The position numbers and the translations under genes were made by a program. Under the pieces are notes generated by a model. It saw only the letters and a list, made by a program, of their open reading frames with translations, ran no database searches and was not told where the DNA came from. Positions 8,141 to 18,300 of a DNA stretch of 64,000 nt are shown here, piece after piece. Position 1 is the first letter of the stretch, and each line of letters begins with the position of its first letter. This stretch comes from Blastococcus sp. CT_GayMR20 (GTDB taxonomy: Bacteria > Actinomycetota > Actinomycetes > Mycobacteriales > Geodermatophilaceae): NCBI RefSeq assembly GCF_004570345.1, contig NZ_SPQM01000004.1:1-64000 (forward strand), read 5' to 3'.

Positions 8141-8309
8141 ACGCCGCCTGCCACACGGGTGGGATTTCGGCACGCAATCGACCGTTCAGGTCACGGACGG
8201 TGAGGCCTTGCCGCGCTGCGTCGTGGCGGTCGGTTGGCAGGGACAACAGGTCTTGTCGATGGCCTCCGCGACGGTCAGGGTCCGACTTCCTGAAGCCCTC
8301 GGGGGGAAC

Positions 8310-9551
8310 GTGTCCGTCCACGCCAGCACGGAGCAGGCGCCCGGTCGAGCAACCCGGCCGGTCACGCCTCTCGCTGGCTGGGGCCCCGGTACTTCTCCCA
8401 CCTGGCACCGGCGGGCCCTGCTCGTCGCCGCCCTGCTGCTCGGCGTGTGGGCACTGCTCGCCACCTGGGACGCACCGGCCCACGCCGACGAGCCGGTCGC
8501 GCAGGCCTGCGACAGCCACACCCCACCGCCGTTCGACCAACCGCCCGCCGCCGACCCGGCGCCCGGGCACGGATCTCCCCCCGTGGACGGGCCCCCGGGG
8601 AAGCCCGCCCCGCAGTGCGGCACACCCGACCAGCCCCAGCCGCAGCCCGAGCCCCGGCCCCAGCCGCCCCTGTCCGACCCGGCCCCGAACGACACCGAGC
8701 CGGTCGCACCTCCCGAGGTCCCGGTCGAGGCCCCGGAGCAGCCACCGCCGCCTGCGCTGCCTCCGGCACCGCAGCCCGCGCCCGAGACCGGCGGAACGAC
8801 GGACCCCCCGGCGGTGCCCGCAGGCCAGAAGAAGCCGGCGGACCCCCCCGCGGAGGACGACGGAACCGGCGTGATCGCCCCCGCAGCGGACACGGTCACT
8901 CCCCCTGCGGGCACCGTCACCGGGAGCACACCCACTGTCGATCCGACAGCCGACGCGGCGGTCACGGAGCAGGCCGCCCCAGCAGTGGCGGGGGCTGCTG
9001 CGGTCGCCGAGACGGCAACCCCCGCGGAGACGGCAGCCCCCGCGGAGACGGCGACCCCCGCGGAGACGGTCGCCCCGACGGTGCCAGCGGTGTCCACCCC
9101 GCCCGCGGTCCCGGTCGTCGGACCGGAGATGCCGTCCCCGTCCGACGTGTGCAACATCGGGCAGCCGGCCGCCGAGGAATTCGTCGGCCTCCTGACGAGA
9201 GCATCGGTCTCCCCGACAGCCTCGGCCGCCGGGAGCACCTCGACCAGCACCGGGACCGTCGAGCCCGTGGCGACCGTCGCGCCCAGCGGCACACCGGTCG
9301 GGTCCTCCGTCCCGCTGTCCCCGGTGAACCTGCCGGCACCCGCCCCGGCACCGGCGTCCGCCGCCTCGGCCTCGGCGTCCGCGGGCACGACCGGGTGCGG
9401 CAACGGCCACAGCGAGCACGTCGACGTCACCTACGCCGTCGTGGACGGCGGATCCGTGATCGCGGATGCGCAGGCATCCGTCGGCACGAGCAAGGGTGTC
9501 GCAGGAGCGGTCGTCGGCGGCTCCGACGACCCGGGAGTGCGCCCCGACTGA
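8310..9551 (+). CDS. Proline-rich secreted/cell-surface protein
   Basis: A 413-residue protein with an export signal (RRALLVAALLLGVWALLATWDAPAHA, cleavage likely after AHA). About 100 residues follow that are almost entirely Pro, Gln, Glu and Asp. A Thr/Ala/Pro segment comes next with tandem TATPAE/TAAPAE hexapeptides (bases ~9010-9074, an 18-base tandem repeat). Two isolated cysteines flank the low-complexity region (VCNIGQP and TTGCGNGHSEH). The start GTG 8310 is directly preceded by GGGGGGAAC. It precedes a polyprenyl glycosylphosphotransferase and may be a wall-spanning stalk, possibly glycosylated. No known domain was recognised. Confidence 0.7.
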   Translation: MSVHASTEQAPGRATRPVTPLAGWGPGTSPTWHRRALLVAALLLGVWALLATWDAPAHADEPVAQACDSHTPPPFDQPPAADPAPGHGSPPVDGPPGKPAPQCGTPDQPQPQPEPRPQPPLSDPAPNDTEPVAPPEVPVEAPEQPPPPALPPAPQPAPETGGTTDPPAVPAGQKKPADPPAEDDGTGVIAPAADTVTPPAGTVTGSTPTVDPTADAAVTEQAAPAVAGAAAVAETATPAETAAPAETATPAETVAPTVPAVSTPPAVPVVGPEMPSPSDVCNIGQPAAEEFVGLLTRASVSPTASAAGSTSTSTGTVEPVATVAPSGTPVGSSVPLSPVNLPAPAPAPASAASASASAGTTGCGNGHSEHVDVTYAVVDGGSVIADAQASVGTSKGVAGAVVGGSDDPGVRPD

Positions 9552-9689
9552 CGGCGGTGACCGGCGCCCTCGCGCGTCGGCATCCCCTGCCGCTCCCCTC
9601 GGCCACGGGCCGCCTCACCACGGCGTCCTTCTCCCCTTGCACCCCCGCGCTCGCGGACCCCCAGCGCATGCACGTCGAGGAACACTCAG

Positions 9690-11195
9690 ATGAGTTCAGC
9701 CAACTTCTCGCAGGACAGCCTGCTCCCGCTGAGAGCGGTGGCGGACGCCACGTCCGCCGTCAGCCGCGCGGCGCGCGGTGCCGGGGCACTCGAACGGCAC
9801 GCGTGGCGCGACGCCTACGTGAGCCGCCTCGTCCTCTTCGACCTCGGCTGCGCCTTGGTGGCCATCGCGGCGGCCTACCTGGTCCGCTTCGGGCCACCGG
9901 AGGCCTGGACGGCGCCCGCGACCCTCATCCTCACCGTCGCGCTCCCGGGTGTCTGGCTCCTCGCCCTGCTCCTCCTGCGCTGCTACGAGGAGAAGTTCCT
10001 GTGGGAGGGGATGGAGGAGTTCCGCCGGGTCATCGTCGCGGCCCTCCTGCTCCTGGGCGGCATCGCCCTGGTCTCGTGGGCTGCGGTCCTCGAGCTGTCC
10101 CGCGGCTTCGTCCTCGTCGCGCTGCCGCTGGCGACCGCGCTGACCCTGGTGCACCGCGGGCTGCAGCGGGAACGACTGCGCCGGCAGCGGGCGAAGGGGC
10201 GGTTCCTGCAGACCACGCTCCTCGTCGGCCGGCCCGAGGGCATCGCGGCGCTGCACGAGCAACTGCGGCGTGAGTCCCACTACGGCTACCGGGTCGTCGG
10301 CTGCTGCCTGCCCGCCACGGGGGCGGGCAGTCGGTCGTTCGACGGACTCCCGGTACTGGGAGGGCCGGACGACGTCGCCGACGTCGTCCGGCGGTTCGGC
10401 GTGGACACGGTGGCGGTCCAGCCCTCCCCCGAACTGGACGGCGCGGCGCTGCGCCACCTGGGCTGGGAGCTGGAGAAGGACCGGGCCAATCTCCTGCTCG
10501 CCCCCGCGGCGACCGAGCTGGTCGGACCGCGGTTCCGGATCCGGCCGGTTTGCGGGTTGTCCCTGCTGCAGATGGAACGGCCCGAGCTGCGGGGAGCCCG
10601 CCGCCTGGTCAAGTCGACGTTCGACCGCACGGGCGCGGCGGTGCTGCTCCTCCTGCTGGCCCCGGTCCTGGTCGCGAGCGCCCTGGCCGTGAAGCTCGAG
10701 AGCCCGGGACCGGTCTTCTTCAAGCAGCAGCGAGTGGGCCGCGACGGGCGGCTCTTCCCGATGGTGAAGTTCCGCAGCATGGAGGTCGGTGCCGATCGCG
10801 TGCTCGACCGGCTGGCGCCGATGAGCGACGGCAACGGGGTGCTGTTCAAGCTGGTCCGCGACCCGCGGGTGACCCGCGCCGGCAAGATCCTCCGGCGCTA
10901 CTCCCTGGACGAGCTGCCGCAGCTGTTCAACGTGCTGAAGGGCGACATGTCGCTGGTCGGCCCTCGTCCGCCCCTGCCGACGGAGGTGGCGAGCTACGGC
11001 GTCGACATGCGCCGGCGCCTCCTCGTCAAGCCGGGCCTGACCGGCCTGTGGCAGGTGAGCGGCCGCTCGAACCTCTCCTGGGACGAGTCGGTCCGTCTCG
11101 ACGTCCACTACGTGGAGAACTGGTCGCTGCTCCTCGACCTGATGATCCTGTGGCGGACCGTGGGCGCCGTGCTCCGCGGGGAGGGCGCCTACTGA
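9690..11195 (+). CDS. Polyprenyl glycosylphosphotransferase initiating exopolysaccharide synthesis (WbaP/CpsE type)
   Basis: A 501-residue large phosphoglycosyl transferase predicted to attach the first sugar-1-phosphate to undecaprenyl phosphate. Four N-terminal membrane helices (~45-160) are followed by a CoA-binding-like Rossmann domain (TTLLVGRPEGIAALHEQL... GLPVLGGPDDVADVV). A re-entrant helix (GAAVLLLLLAPVLVASALAVKL) leads into the catalytic domain: SPGPVFFKQQRVGRDGR, FPMVKFRSM, RRYSLDELPQLFNVLKGDMSLVGPRPPLP, KPGLTGLWQVSGRS. It is distinct from the small, single-domain transferase at 40668-41333, so the window encodes two initiating enzymes. Start ATG 9690. Confidence 0.9.
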   Translation: MSSANFSQDSLLPLRAVADATSAVSRAARGAGALERHAWRDAYVSRLVLFDLGCALVAIAAAYLVRFGPPEAWTAPATLILTVALPGVWLLALLLLRCYEEKFLWEGMEEFRRVIVAALLLLGGIALVSWAAVLELSRGFVLVALPLATALTLVHRGLQRERLRRQRAKGRFLQTTLLVGRPEGIAALHEQLRRESHYGYRVVGCCLPATGAGSRSFDGLPVLGGPDDVADVVRRFGVDTVAVQPSPELDGAALRHLGWELEKDRANLLLAPAATELVGPRFRIRPVCGLSLLQMERPELRGARRLVKSTFDRTGAAVLLLLLAPVLVASALAVKLESPGPVFFKQQRVGRDGRLFPMVKFRSMEVGADRVLDRLAPMSDGNGVLFKLVRDPRVTRAGKILRRYSLDELPQLFNVLKGDMSLVGPRPPLPTEVASYGVDMRRRLLVKPGLTGLWQVSGRSNLSWDESVRLDVHYVENWSLLLDLMILWRTVGAVLRGEGAY

Positions 11196-11310
11196 CTCTG
11201 CCGGGCGAGCGTCCGCGCAGGTGGCTACGGTCGTCGCAGGGATTGCCCGGGCGGTCGTCCGGGCAGTGCACGTCCGATGCACGCCAGGTCATCGAGGGAA
11301 AGAGGTCACC

Positions 11311-11859
11311 ATGCTGGTCCGCCGGATCGCCCGGCCGTTGCTCGCCGCCCCCTTCGTCTACGGCGGGATCAGCACCCTGCGCAAGCCGCAGGACCGCGTC
11401 CCGGGCGCGCGCCCGGTCGTGGAGAAGATCGCCGAGACGGCCGACAAGCAGCTGCCCGTCCAGGTGCCCCGCGACGTCCAGCAGTGGGTGCAGGCCGACG
11501 CCGCCGTCAAGGTCGCCGCCGGCGCCCTCTTCGGGCTCGGCAAGCTGCCCCGGCTGACCGCGCTGGTCCTGTCGGCCTCGGTCGTGCCGACGACGCTCGC
11601 CGGGCACCGCTTCTGGGAGCACACCGACCCGACCGAGCGCTTCGGGCAGATCTCGAACTTCCTGAAGAACGCCGGCCTGCTCGGTGGTCTGCTGCTCGCC
11701 GCCGTCGACACCGAGGGCAAGCCGTCGGTCGGCTATCGCGCCCGCCGGGCGGCCAAGAAGGCGGCCAGCTCGACCGAGAAGAGCTTCGAGAAGGCGCAGC
11801 AGCGCGCAGCCAAGGCCCAGAAGAAGGCCCAGAAGCGGGCGAAGAAGGCCAAGAGCTGA
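11311..11859 (+). CDS. DoxX-family membrane protein with Lys/Ala-rich tail
   Basis: A 182-residue protein with DoxX-like architecture: an N-terminal basic helix (RRIARPLLAAPFVYGGISTLRKP), then hydrophobic helices around VKVAAGALFGLGKLP, LTALVLSASVVPTTLAGHRFWE and AGLLGGLLLAAVDT. The final ~40 residues are a highly basic tail with repeated AKKA/QKKA/RAKKAKS units, resembling histone-H1-type tails. DoxX-like proteins are associated with redox or sulfur metabolism, but the specific role here is unknown. The start ATG 11311 follows GGGAAAGAGG with good spacing. The stop overlaps the probable start of the PHP gene. Confidence 0.75.
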   Translation: MLVRRIARPLLAAPFVYGGISTLRKPQDRVPGARPVVEKIAETADKQLPVQVPRDVQQWVQADAAVKVAAGALFGLGKLPRLTALVLSASVVPTTLAGHRFWEHTDPTERFGQISNFLKNAGLLGGLLLAAVDTEGKPSVGYRARRAAKKAASSTEKSFEKAQQRAAKAQKKAQKRAKKAKS

Positions 11860-12905
11860 GCACTCCGCTCCCGCCCGCGGCCGCGCTCCGGAGGATCGCC
11901 TTCCTCCTGGAGCGCGCCCGCGAGCCCAGCTACCGCGTCTCGGCGTTCCGCACGGCCGCCGCGGTGGTCGACGGCATGAGCGACGACCAGCTCGACCTGA
12001 AGATCCGCACGAACACGCTCAAAGACCTCAAGGGCGTCGGCCCGAAGACGGCGGCCGTCGTCGTCCAGGCGCACAAGGGCCAGGTGCCCGAGTACCTCGC
12101 GAAGCTGGAGGAGGCGCACGCCGAACTCGTCCCGATGGCGGACGACGTCGCGGAGTTCCGGGCCGCCCTGCGCGGCGACCTGCACACGCACTCGGACTGG
12201 TCCGACGGCGGCAGCCCGATCCGCGAGATGGCCGAGGCCGCGATGGCGCTGGGTCACGAGTACCTGGCGCTCACCGACCACTCCCCGCGGCTGACCGTCG
12301 CGAACGGGCTCTCCCCCGAGCGGCTGGAGAAGCAGCTCGACGTCGTGGCCGCCCTCAACGAGGAGCTCGCCCCGTTCCGGATCCTCACCGGCATCGAGGT
12401 CGACATCAACGTCGACGGCAGCCTCGACCAGACCGACGAGCTGCTCGGCCGCCTGGACGTCGTCGTCGCGAGCGTGCACTCCGACCTGCGCGCGGACGCG
12501 AAGAGCATGACCGCGCGGATGCTCACCGCGGTCGCGAACCCGCACACCGACGTCCTCGGGCACTGCACCGGCCGGCTGGTCATCGGACGGCGGCAGCGCG
12601 ACGGCACGCAGAAGCCCCGGCCGGAGAGTCAGTTCGACGCCGAGGCCGTGTTCAGCGCCTGCATCGAGTTCGGCACCGCCGTCGAGATCAACTCCCGCCC
12701 CGAGCGCCTCGATCCGCCGAAGCGGCTGCTGTCCCTCGCCGTCGACCTCGGCTGCGAGTTCGCCATCGACACCGACGCGCACGCCCCCGGTCAGCTGGAC
12801 TGGCAGTACAACGGCGTCGAGCGTGCGATCGAGACCGGGGTGCCGGTCGAGCGGGTCGTCAACAGCCGGACCGCCGACGATCTGCTCGCCTGGACCCGCG
12901 CGTAG
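11856..12905 (+). CDS. PHP-domain phosphoesterase with N-terminal helix-hairpin-helix
   Basis: A ~349-residue protein resembling the PolX C-terminal region. An N-terminal DNA-polymerase-beta-like helical segment with a helix-hairpin-helix (LKDLKGVGPKTAAVV) is followed by a PHP metallo-phosphoesterase domain. Its metal ligands are visible in GDLHTHSDWSDGG, ALTDHSPR, GIEVDIN, VVASVHSD, HTDVLGHCTGR and AIDTDAHAP. Likely acts on phosphoester or nucleic acid substrates, but the polymerase palm is absent. No ATG, GTG or TTG is available near the conserved N terminus. The best fit is CTG at 11856, overlapping the DoxX stop (CTGA) and preceded by GAAGAAGG seven bases upstream. Confidence 0.8.
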   Translation: MSTPLPPAAALRRIAFLLERAREPSYRVSAFRTAAAVVDGMSDDQLDLKIRTNTLKDLKGVGPKTAAVVVQAHKGQVPEYLAKLEEAHAELVPMADDVAEFRAALRGDLHTHSDWSDGGSPIREMAEAAMALGHEYLALTDHSPRLTVANGLSPERLEKQLDVVAALNEELAPFRILTGIEVDINVDGSLDQTDELLGRLDVVVASVHSDLRADAKSMTARMLTAVANPHTDVLGHCTGRLVIGRRQRDGTQKPRPESQFDAEAVFSACIEFGTAVEINSRPERLDPPKRLLSLAVDLGCEFAIDTDAHAPGQLDWQYNGVERAIETGVPVERVVNSRTADDLLAWTRA

Positions 12906-13118
12906 CTGTCCCGCTCGGCTGCACCGGCCTCCGCGCCGCCGTCGGGCCGGCCCACCCCCCTACGAGTGACGACAAGGACGTCGTCCGACGACGAAGATCC
13001 CTGCTCACAGCAGGAACGACCCAGTATCGGCACCGAGTCGTCTACGGCCGCCCCGCTGACGCGCAGCTGACGGACCGGTCTGGTCCGGGCGAGCGCGAGG
13101 TCATCTACGGGGAGAAGC

Positions 13119-15290
13119 GTGACAACCAAGACTGCCGCCGACTCGCAGGCGCGTCCTCAGGACGCTGCCGCCACCCGGCGGCCGAGCCACTTCCGGCGCG
13201 ACATCGAGGGTCTGCGGGCTGTCGCGGTCGGCCTGGTGCTCCTCGACCACGTGCTCGGCTGGCCCGCCGGGGGCTTCATCGGCGTCGACGTCTTCTTCGT
13301 CATCTCCGGCTTCCTGATCACCGGTCTGCTCGTGCGCGAGCGACGCAAGACCGGCGGGATCTCCTTCCGCGACTTCTACCGGCGCCGCGCCCGACGCCTG
13401 ATGCCGGCGGCCGTCGCCACCCTGGTCGTCACGAACCTGGCGATGTGGACGCTGTTCCTGGACTTCCGCGCGCTCCAGGCCACCAAGGACTCGATCTGGG
13501 CCCTGCTGTTCGGGGCGAACATCCGCTTCGCGCAGGTGGGCACCGACTACTTCCAGACCACGTCACCGCCCTCTCCGGTCCAGCACTTCTGGTCGCTGGC
13601 GGTCGAGGAGCAGTTCTACCTCGTCTGGCCGCTGCTCATCCTCGCCGTGTTCGCCGTGGCCGCCCGACGTCGGCGATCGGCGGTGCGGCTGCTGGGCGGG
13701 GTGGTGCTCGTCGCGGCCGCGGCCTCGTTCGCCTGGTCGGTGTACGCCACGGACGTCTCCGCCACCACGGCGTACTTCTCCACGTTCGCCCGGGCGTGGG
13801 AGCTCGCCGTGGGCGCGGCCGTGGCCCTGGCCGCGGCCCGGCTGCACCGGCTCCCGCACGCACTGCAGGTGGTCGGGGCCTGGGTCGGGCTGGCCGGTGT
13901 CATCGCCTCGGCATTCGTCATCGACGTGGCCACGCCGTTCCCGGGCTGGGCGGCCGCGCTCCCCGTCCTGTCCACCGCCCTGATCATCGCCTTCGGCCAC
14001 GTGCGACAGGGCCCGGGGACGACGTGGGCCCTCGGCAGCGGCGTGATGCGGTACCTCGGCCGCATCTCCTACTCGCTGTACCTGTGGCACTGGCCGGTCG
14101 TGGTGATCCTCCGGGACCTCTTCGCCGACTCCCCGGCCCTCTACTACCCGGCGGCGATCGGCGGCGCCCTGTTCCTGGCGAGCGTCTCCTACTACGTCAT
14201 CGAGCAGCCGGTCCTGCACTCGGGATGGCTGCTCGGCAAGGAACGTGACACGCCGATCCGAGGTTCGGATCGGGTGTTCCGCCGGGCCCGGGCGGTGGCC
14301 TTCGGGACGCTGCTGGCCGTCGGCGTGCCGGCGATCGCCCTCGGCGTGCTGTTCCCCCCGGGTCAGCTCAGCCCCCAGCAGGTCGCCGCCGCCGAGCTCG
14401 CCGTCGAGGTCTCGCCCGCCGGCGACTCGAGCGACGAACCGGCCGAGGACCCGCTGATCACCGAGATCCGCCAGTCGATCGGGGCGGCCACCTGGCCGAC
14501 CCTCGACCCGCCGCTCGAGCGGCTGTCCGGCGCCCGGGCGCCGGAGTGGGTCGACGACGAGTGCCTGAACGTCACGCCCTCGCGCGAGGACGAGTGCCGC
14601 TACGGTCCGGCGGACGCCGCGAGCACCGCCGTGCTGCTCGGCGACTCCGTCGCGATCAGCTGGCTGCCCGGACTCCGGGAGGCGATGGAGCCGAAGGGGT
14701 GGTCTATCCAGCCGCTCACGTTCGAGGAGTGCCCGAACATCGCCGCCGAGGTGAAGCACGGCACGAGCAGCTCGGCCTATCCGGAGTGCACCGAGCACCG
14801 GACGTGGGCGCTGCAGCGGATCGCCGAGCTCCGGCCCGACATGGTGATCCTGAGCAACTCCTACGGCGCCCAGCTCCTCGACGAGGACGCCGACGTCTAC
14901 TCCACCTGGGGCGACGGCCTGGAAGAGGTCGCCGGGCAGATCACGGCCACGGGGGCCAAGGTCGTCGTCCTGGGCATGCCGCCCAGTGGCAAGAGCCTGC
15001 AGGAGTGCGTCACCGCCATCAGCGACCCCAGCGACTGCAACGGCCCGCCCTCGGAGGAGTCGCGCCGCCACATCCGCGTGGAGAAGGCGGGAGCCGAGGC
15101 CGCCGGAGCCACGTACGTGGACCCGACGCCGTGGTTCTGCTTCCGGAACACCTGCCCGGCGGTCGTGGGGAGCACCCCGGTGTTCAGCGAGGGTGTGCAC
15201 CTGACCCCGCAGTACTCCCGGAAGCTGGCTCCGCAGCTGGAGAGGTCGCTGCTGGGCGACCCGGCGGCGCCTGCATCTCCGGCAGGTTGA
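13119..15290 (+). CDS. Membrane O-acyltransferase with C-terminal SGNH domain (OafA type)
   Basis: A 723-residue protein. Residues ~25-375 form the acyltransferase-3 membrane domain with about ten helices: DIEGLRAVAVGLVLLDHV carries the conserved His near the N terminus, and GFIGVDVFFVISGFLITG, RRARRLMPAA and HFWSLAVEEQFYLVWPL follow. One further helix (~395-415) leads to an extracytoplasmic SGNH hydrolase domain. Its nucleophile is Ser510 in LLGDSVAISW and its catalytic His about 694 in SEGVHLT. Such proteins O-acetylate wall or capsular polysaccharides: the membrane part passes the acyl group and the SGNH domain transfers it. Start GTG 13119 after GGGGAGAAGC. Fits the surrounding polysaccharide genes. 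Confidence 0.9.
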   Translation: MTTKTAADSQARPQDAAATRRPSHFRRDIEGLRAVAVGLVLLDHVLGWPAGGFIGVDVFFVISGFLITGLLVRERRKTGGISFRDFYRRRARRLMPAAVATLVVTNLAMWTLFLDFRALQATKDSIWALLFGANIRFAQVGTDYFQTTSPPSPVQHFWSLAVEEQFYLVWPLLILAVFAVAARRRRSAVRLLGGVVLVAAAASFAWSVYATDVSATTAYFSTFARAWELAVGAAVALAAARLHRLPHALQVVGAWVGLAGVIASAFVIDVATPFPGWAAALPVLSTALIIAFGHVRQGPGTTWALGSGVMRYLGRISYSLYLWHWPVVVILRDLFADSPALYYPAAIGGALFLASVSYYVIEQPVLHSGWLLGKERDTPIRGSDRVFRRARAVAFGTLLAVGVPAIALGVLFPPGQLSPQQVAAAELAVEVSPAGDSSDEPAEDPLITEIRQSIGAATWPTLDPPLERLSGARAPEWVDDECLNVTPSREDECRYGPADAASTAVLLGDSVAISWLPGLREAMEPKGWSIQPLTFEECPNIAAEVKHGTSSSAYPECTEHRTWALQRIAELRPDMVILSNSYGAQLLDEDADVYSTWGDGLEEVAGQITATGAKVVVLGMPPSGKSLQECVTAISDPSDCNGPPSEESRRHIRVEKAGAEAAGATYVDPTPWFCFRNTCPAVVGSTPVFSEGVHLTPQYSRKLAPQLERSLLGDPAAPASPAG

Positions 15291-15318
15291 CCGACACTCA
15301 CGCCACGCGGCCCGCCGG

Positions 15319-18300
15319 TCAGAGGGCCGTGCTCGTGTGACCGGTGAACACGAATCCGGCCCACGCGTCCGTTCCCCCGAAGTCGCGGCCGTCGGGCTCC
15401 AGAGCGCTCAGCTCTGCGTCCAGGAGGCGGTGGGCTGCATCCGGCACCCGCCCGTCCGCGCGCATCCGCCGCAGTCGGTTGCGCAGCTCCACATTCGTGG
15501 CGTCGCGCATCTGATCCTGGGCGTCGGCGAGTGCCGCAGCCGGGTCCTGGCCGAGTGTCGGCTGACCGTAGAGCAGGGTGACGAGAATCAAGGTCGACAG
15601 ATCCGGAACCTGCCACAAGGACGAGATGACGCCATCTACTCCGGCGGCGAAGAACGTCGAGCCCAGGGCGATGACTTCGTCGGGCGCCCCGGCGCCGGGG
15701 ACACCGGTCTCGCACGCAGACAGGACAGCTAGACGCACGGCGCTGAGGTCCATGCCGGCGAGCCGTTCGACGGTGAGCATGGCGTCATCGCGAAGCACGA
15801 CTCCACTCGCGCTCGGTCGAAAGAGGTCGGCGCGGCCATGACAGGCGATGTGCACCGTGCGGTGCGTCGGCAGCGCCTCGAGCACTGCGTCGAGCGTGGC
15901 CTGAGTGCCGGGAAGTAGCAGGGCACCGTCTGCCCCCGCCGCGGCCACCGCCACCGCCGCCTCCGCAGCCGCGAACGGCAGCGCCGGCTCGCTGGTGGGA
16001 TGGGGGTCGACGATTGCGAGAACCGTGCTGGGCCCGGCAGGGGTCGGTTGCCGTCGGGCGGTGACGACGGACAGCGCGGTGGGGGCGTACTCCACCACAT
16101 GCTTGCCGACGAAGCTCCACTCCCCCGCGACCGTGCGTGCGGCGTGCACCGGGAGAAACGCCAGCGCGCCCGTGGGAACGACGGTCAATCGGCCGGGAGG
16201 CAGAGCGGCCACGGCTGGCGAGATCGCCTCACCGAGCCATGCACCGATGCGGTCCAGCGTGCGCTGCCACGCCTTGGGGTTCGCCGACGCCCCGGTGGCC
16301 GCCATGTGGAGCGCCCGCGCCCGCCCTCCGACCGCCTCCTCGCTCAGGCCTGCCAGTTCCACTGTCGTCACGTTGCGCCCGGCCGGGTCGATGAGCAGAC
16401 CGAGCCCGTCACCCGGAGCCGGCACGAGGTAGAGCAGGGGCTGCGTCATCGCCGATGCGACGACCTCGAACCCGACCCCGGCCAGTGCCGCACTCTGCGA
16501 CCCCCTGCTCAGAGAATCGAGCAGGAGCAGCCCGCGCGCCCGCTCCAGAGCCATGACGGCCTCCTCGGCGCGGCCACACCGGGTCAGCGCTTGCGCGGCT
16601 CGGGTCGCGACGCCAAAGCCTTCGGCCAGCCAGTTCTCCTTCGCGGAGACGGCCCGGTTTCCCTCGACCAGGTCGCGCAGGGCCCCGATCGCGGCGCCGT
16701 ACGCGGTGGCGGCGGACTCCCAGTCCTCGACCGCCGCCGCCCGATGTCCCCAGTCCCAGGCAACGCGCAGCTGGGCTTCCGGGGACGAGTTCGAGGCCCA
16801 CCTGACGGCGCGTGCACTCCAGCGGGCCGCCCGACGGAGCTCGGACGACCTGACGGACTCCGATCCCCGCCGCAGGGCGCGGCGTTGAACGGCGGCCGCG
16901 AGCTGGTTCGCTGCATAGACCCGGTTGGGAAGGGTGCGTTCGAGATGGCGGACGGCGACGCACAGCAGGCGGATCGACTCCTCGATGGCCTCCCCGTCGT
17001 CCCCGAGACGCAGCAGGGCCATCCCGAGGTTGAGGGACGCCACACCCCGCTGAATCGGCGCATCGAGCGCGAGCACCTGGCGCCAGTCCAACATCGCCGC
17101 CTCGAGATCTGCGAGGTCTGAGGACCTTTTCCAGAGATCGTCGCGGACCGAGGCCCGGATGCTCAGTGCCGCAGCCAGCGTCTCGGGATCGGTTCCGACG
17201 GCGAGGGAAACCGCCTCCTCTGCCATGCGTCGGGCGGTGGCGAGATCTTCGCCGTCAGGAAGGCGCTGCGCTCGCATGCGGAGTGCGGCGATGGAGTTGC
17301 TCAGCGTGCGCACGCGCTGCTCGGGGGGCGCCTCGCCGGACTCGCCGACCGCGTCCAGCGACGCCGCAACCGCGGCACTGAGCGCCTCGAGATCTCCGTA
17401 CGTCTCGTAGTAGAGCAACAGGAGTGCACCCACCGAACTCCACGCGGTCGCTCGGTCGAGCTTGTCGATGCCTGGCTGGTTCACGGCCGTCCGTGCCGCA
17501 TCGAGAGCGACATCGAGATCCGTCCTGTTCCCTCGCGCGACGAAGCGCTCGTACAGGGCCACAGCGAGTTCGTTGCTGCGCCTGCTGAGCGCTGGTCCGT
17601 CGTCCAGAGCAACCGCGGCGCGCAGGAGCGAGATGCGCACATCGAGTCGCCGGTCGGGCTCCAGACCGGACGCGGGCTCGACCACGGCACCGGCCAGCCC
17701 GTGGAGCCGCTCCGCCACTGCGCGGGCCTCGGGGTCACCAGTGAGCCGGCGCAGTGCCTCGACCCCGAGATCGACAAGATCCGAGGCGCGGCGGCTCACC
17801 TCCGGCTCGAGCGCGTCCAGCAGCCGGGCAGCCACGGAACCGGCCCCCGGCTCGATCATGGTGTTCGTCGCCGAGACGACGTCGTCGAGGCTCCCCCGCT
17901 CGATGTAGCGGGCCAGCAGGGCGGTGGCCAGCCCGGCGCGGACCTCCGGCGGCACGGGCTCCGCCTCCGCCAGCGCTCGCTGGAAGGCCTCGGTGGCGAC
18001 GTCCAGCCAGGAGGGTGACGGTGCCTGCAGGGACGCCAGATGGCCGGTCCAGGCAGCCCGACCTCGCAGCTCGAGAGCCCGTACCCGGAGGCTCGTCCCC
18101 GGCGGCTCGGCCGCCGCGACCTCGCTGAGCTGAGTCGCTACCTGCTCGAGCGAGTCAGGGCCCTCGTACCCCATGAGGACCGCGGCCTCGAGTTTCCAGG
18201 CCGGGAAGTCCGGAGCCGACGGATGGGTGAGGCCTAGCGTGCCGTCCAACAGGGTCTTGGCTCGTTGGAGATCAGCGGGCTGGCCGAAGACGTCGTAGCG

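Noticed and set aside
9010..9074. 18-base tandem repeats, considered as a CRISPR or regulatory array
   Set aside because: They are contiguous, in frame and encode ATPAET-type hexapeptides within the surface protein; no spacers.
12955..12970. CCCCCTACG word upstream of the acyltransferase, similar to the operator arm at 5996-6005
   Set aside because: Single half-site without a dyad partner; a 9-base GC-rich match is expected by chance.
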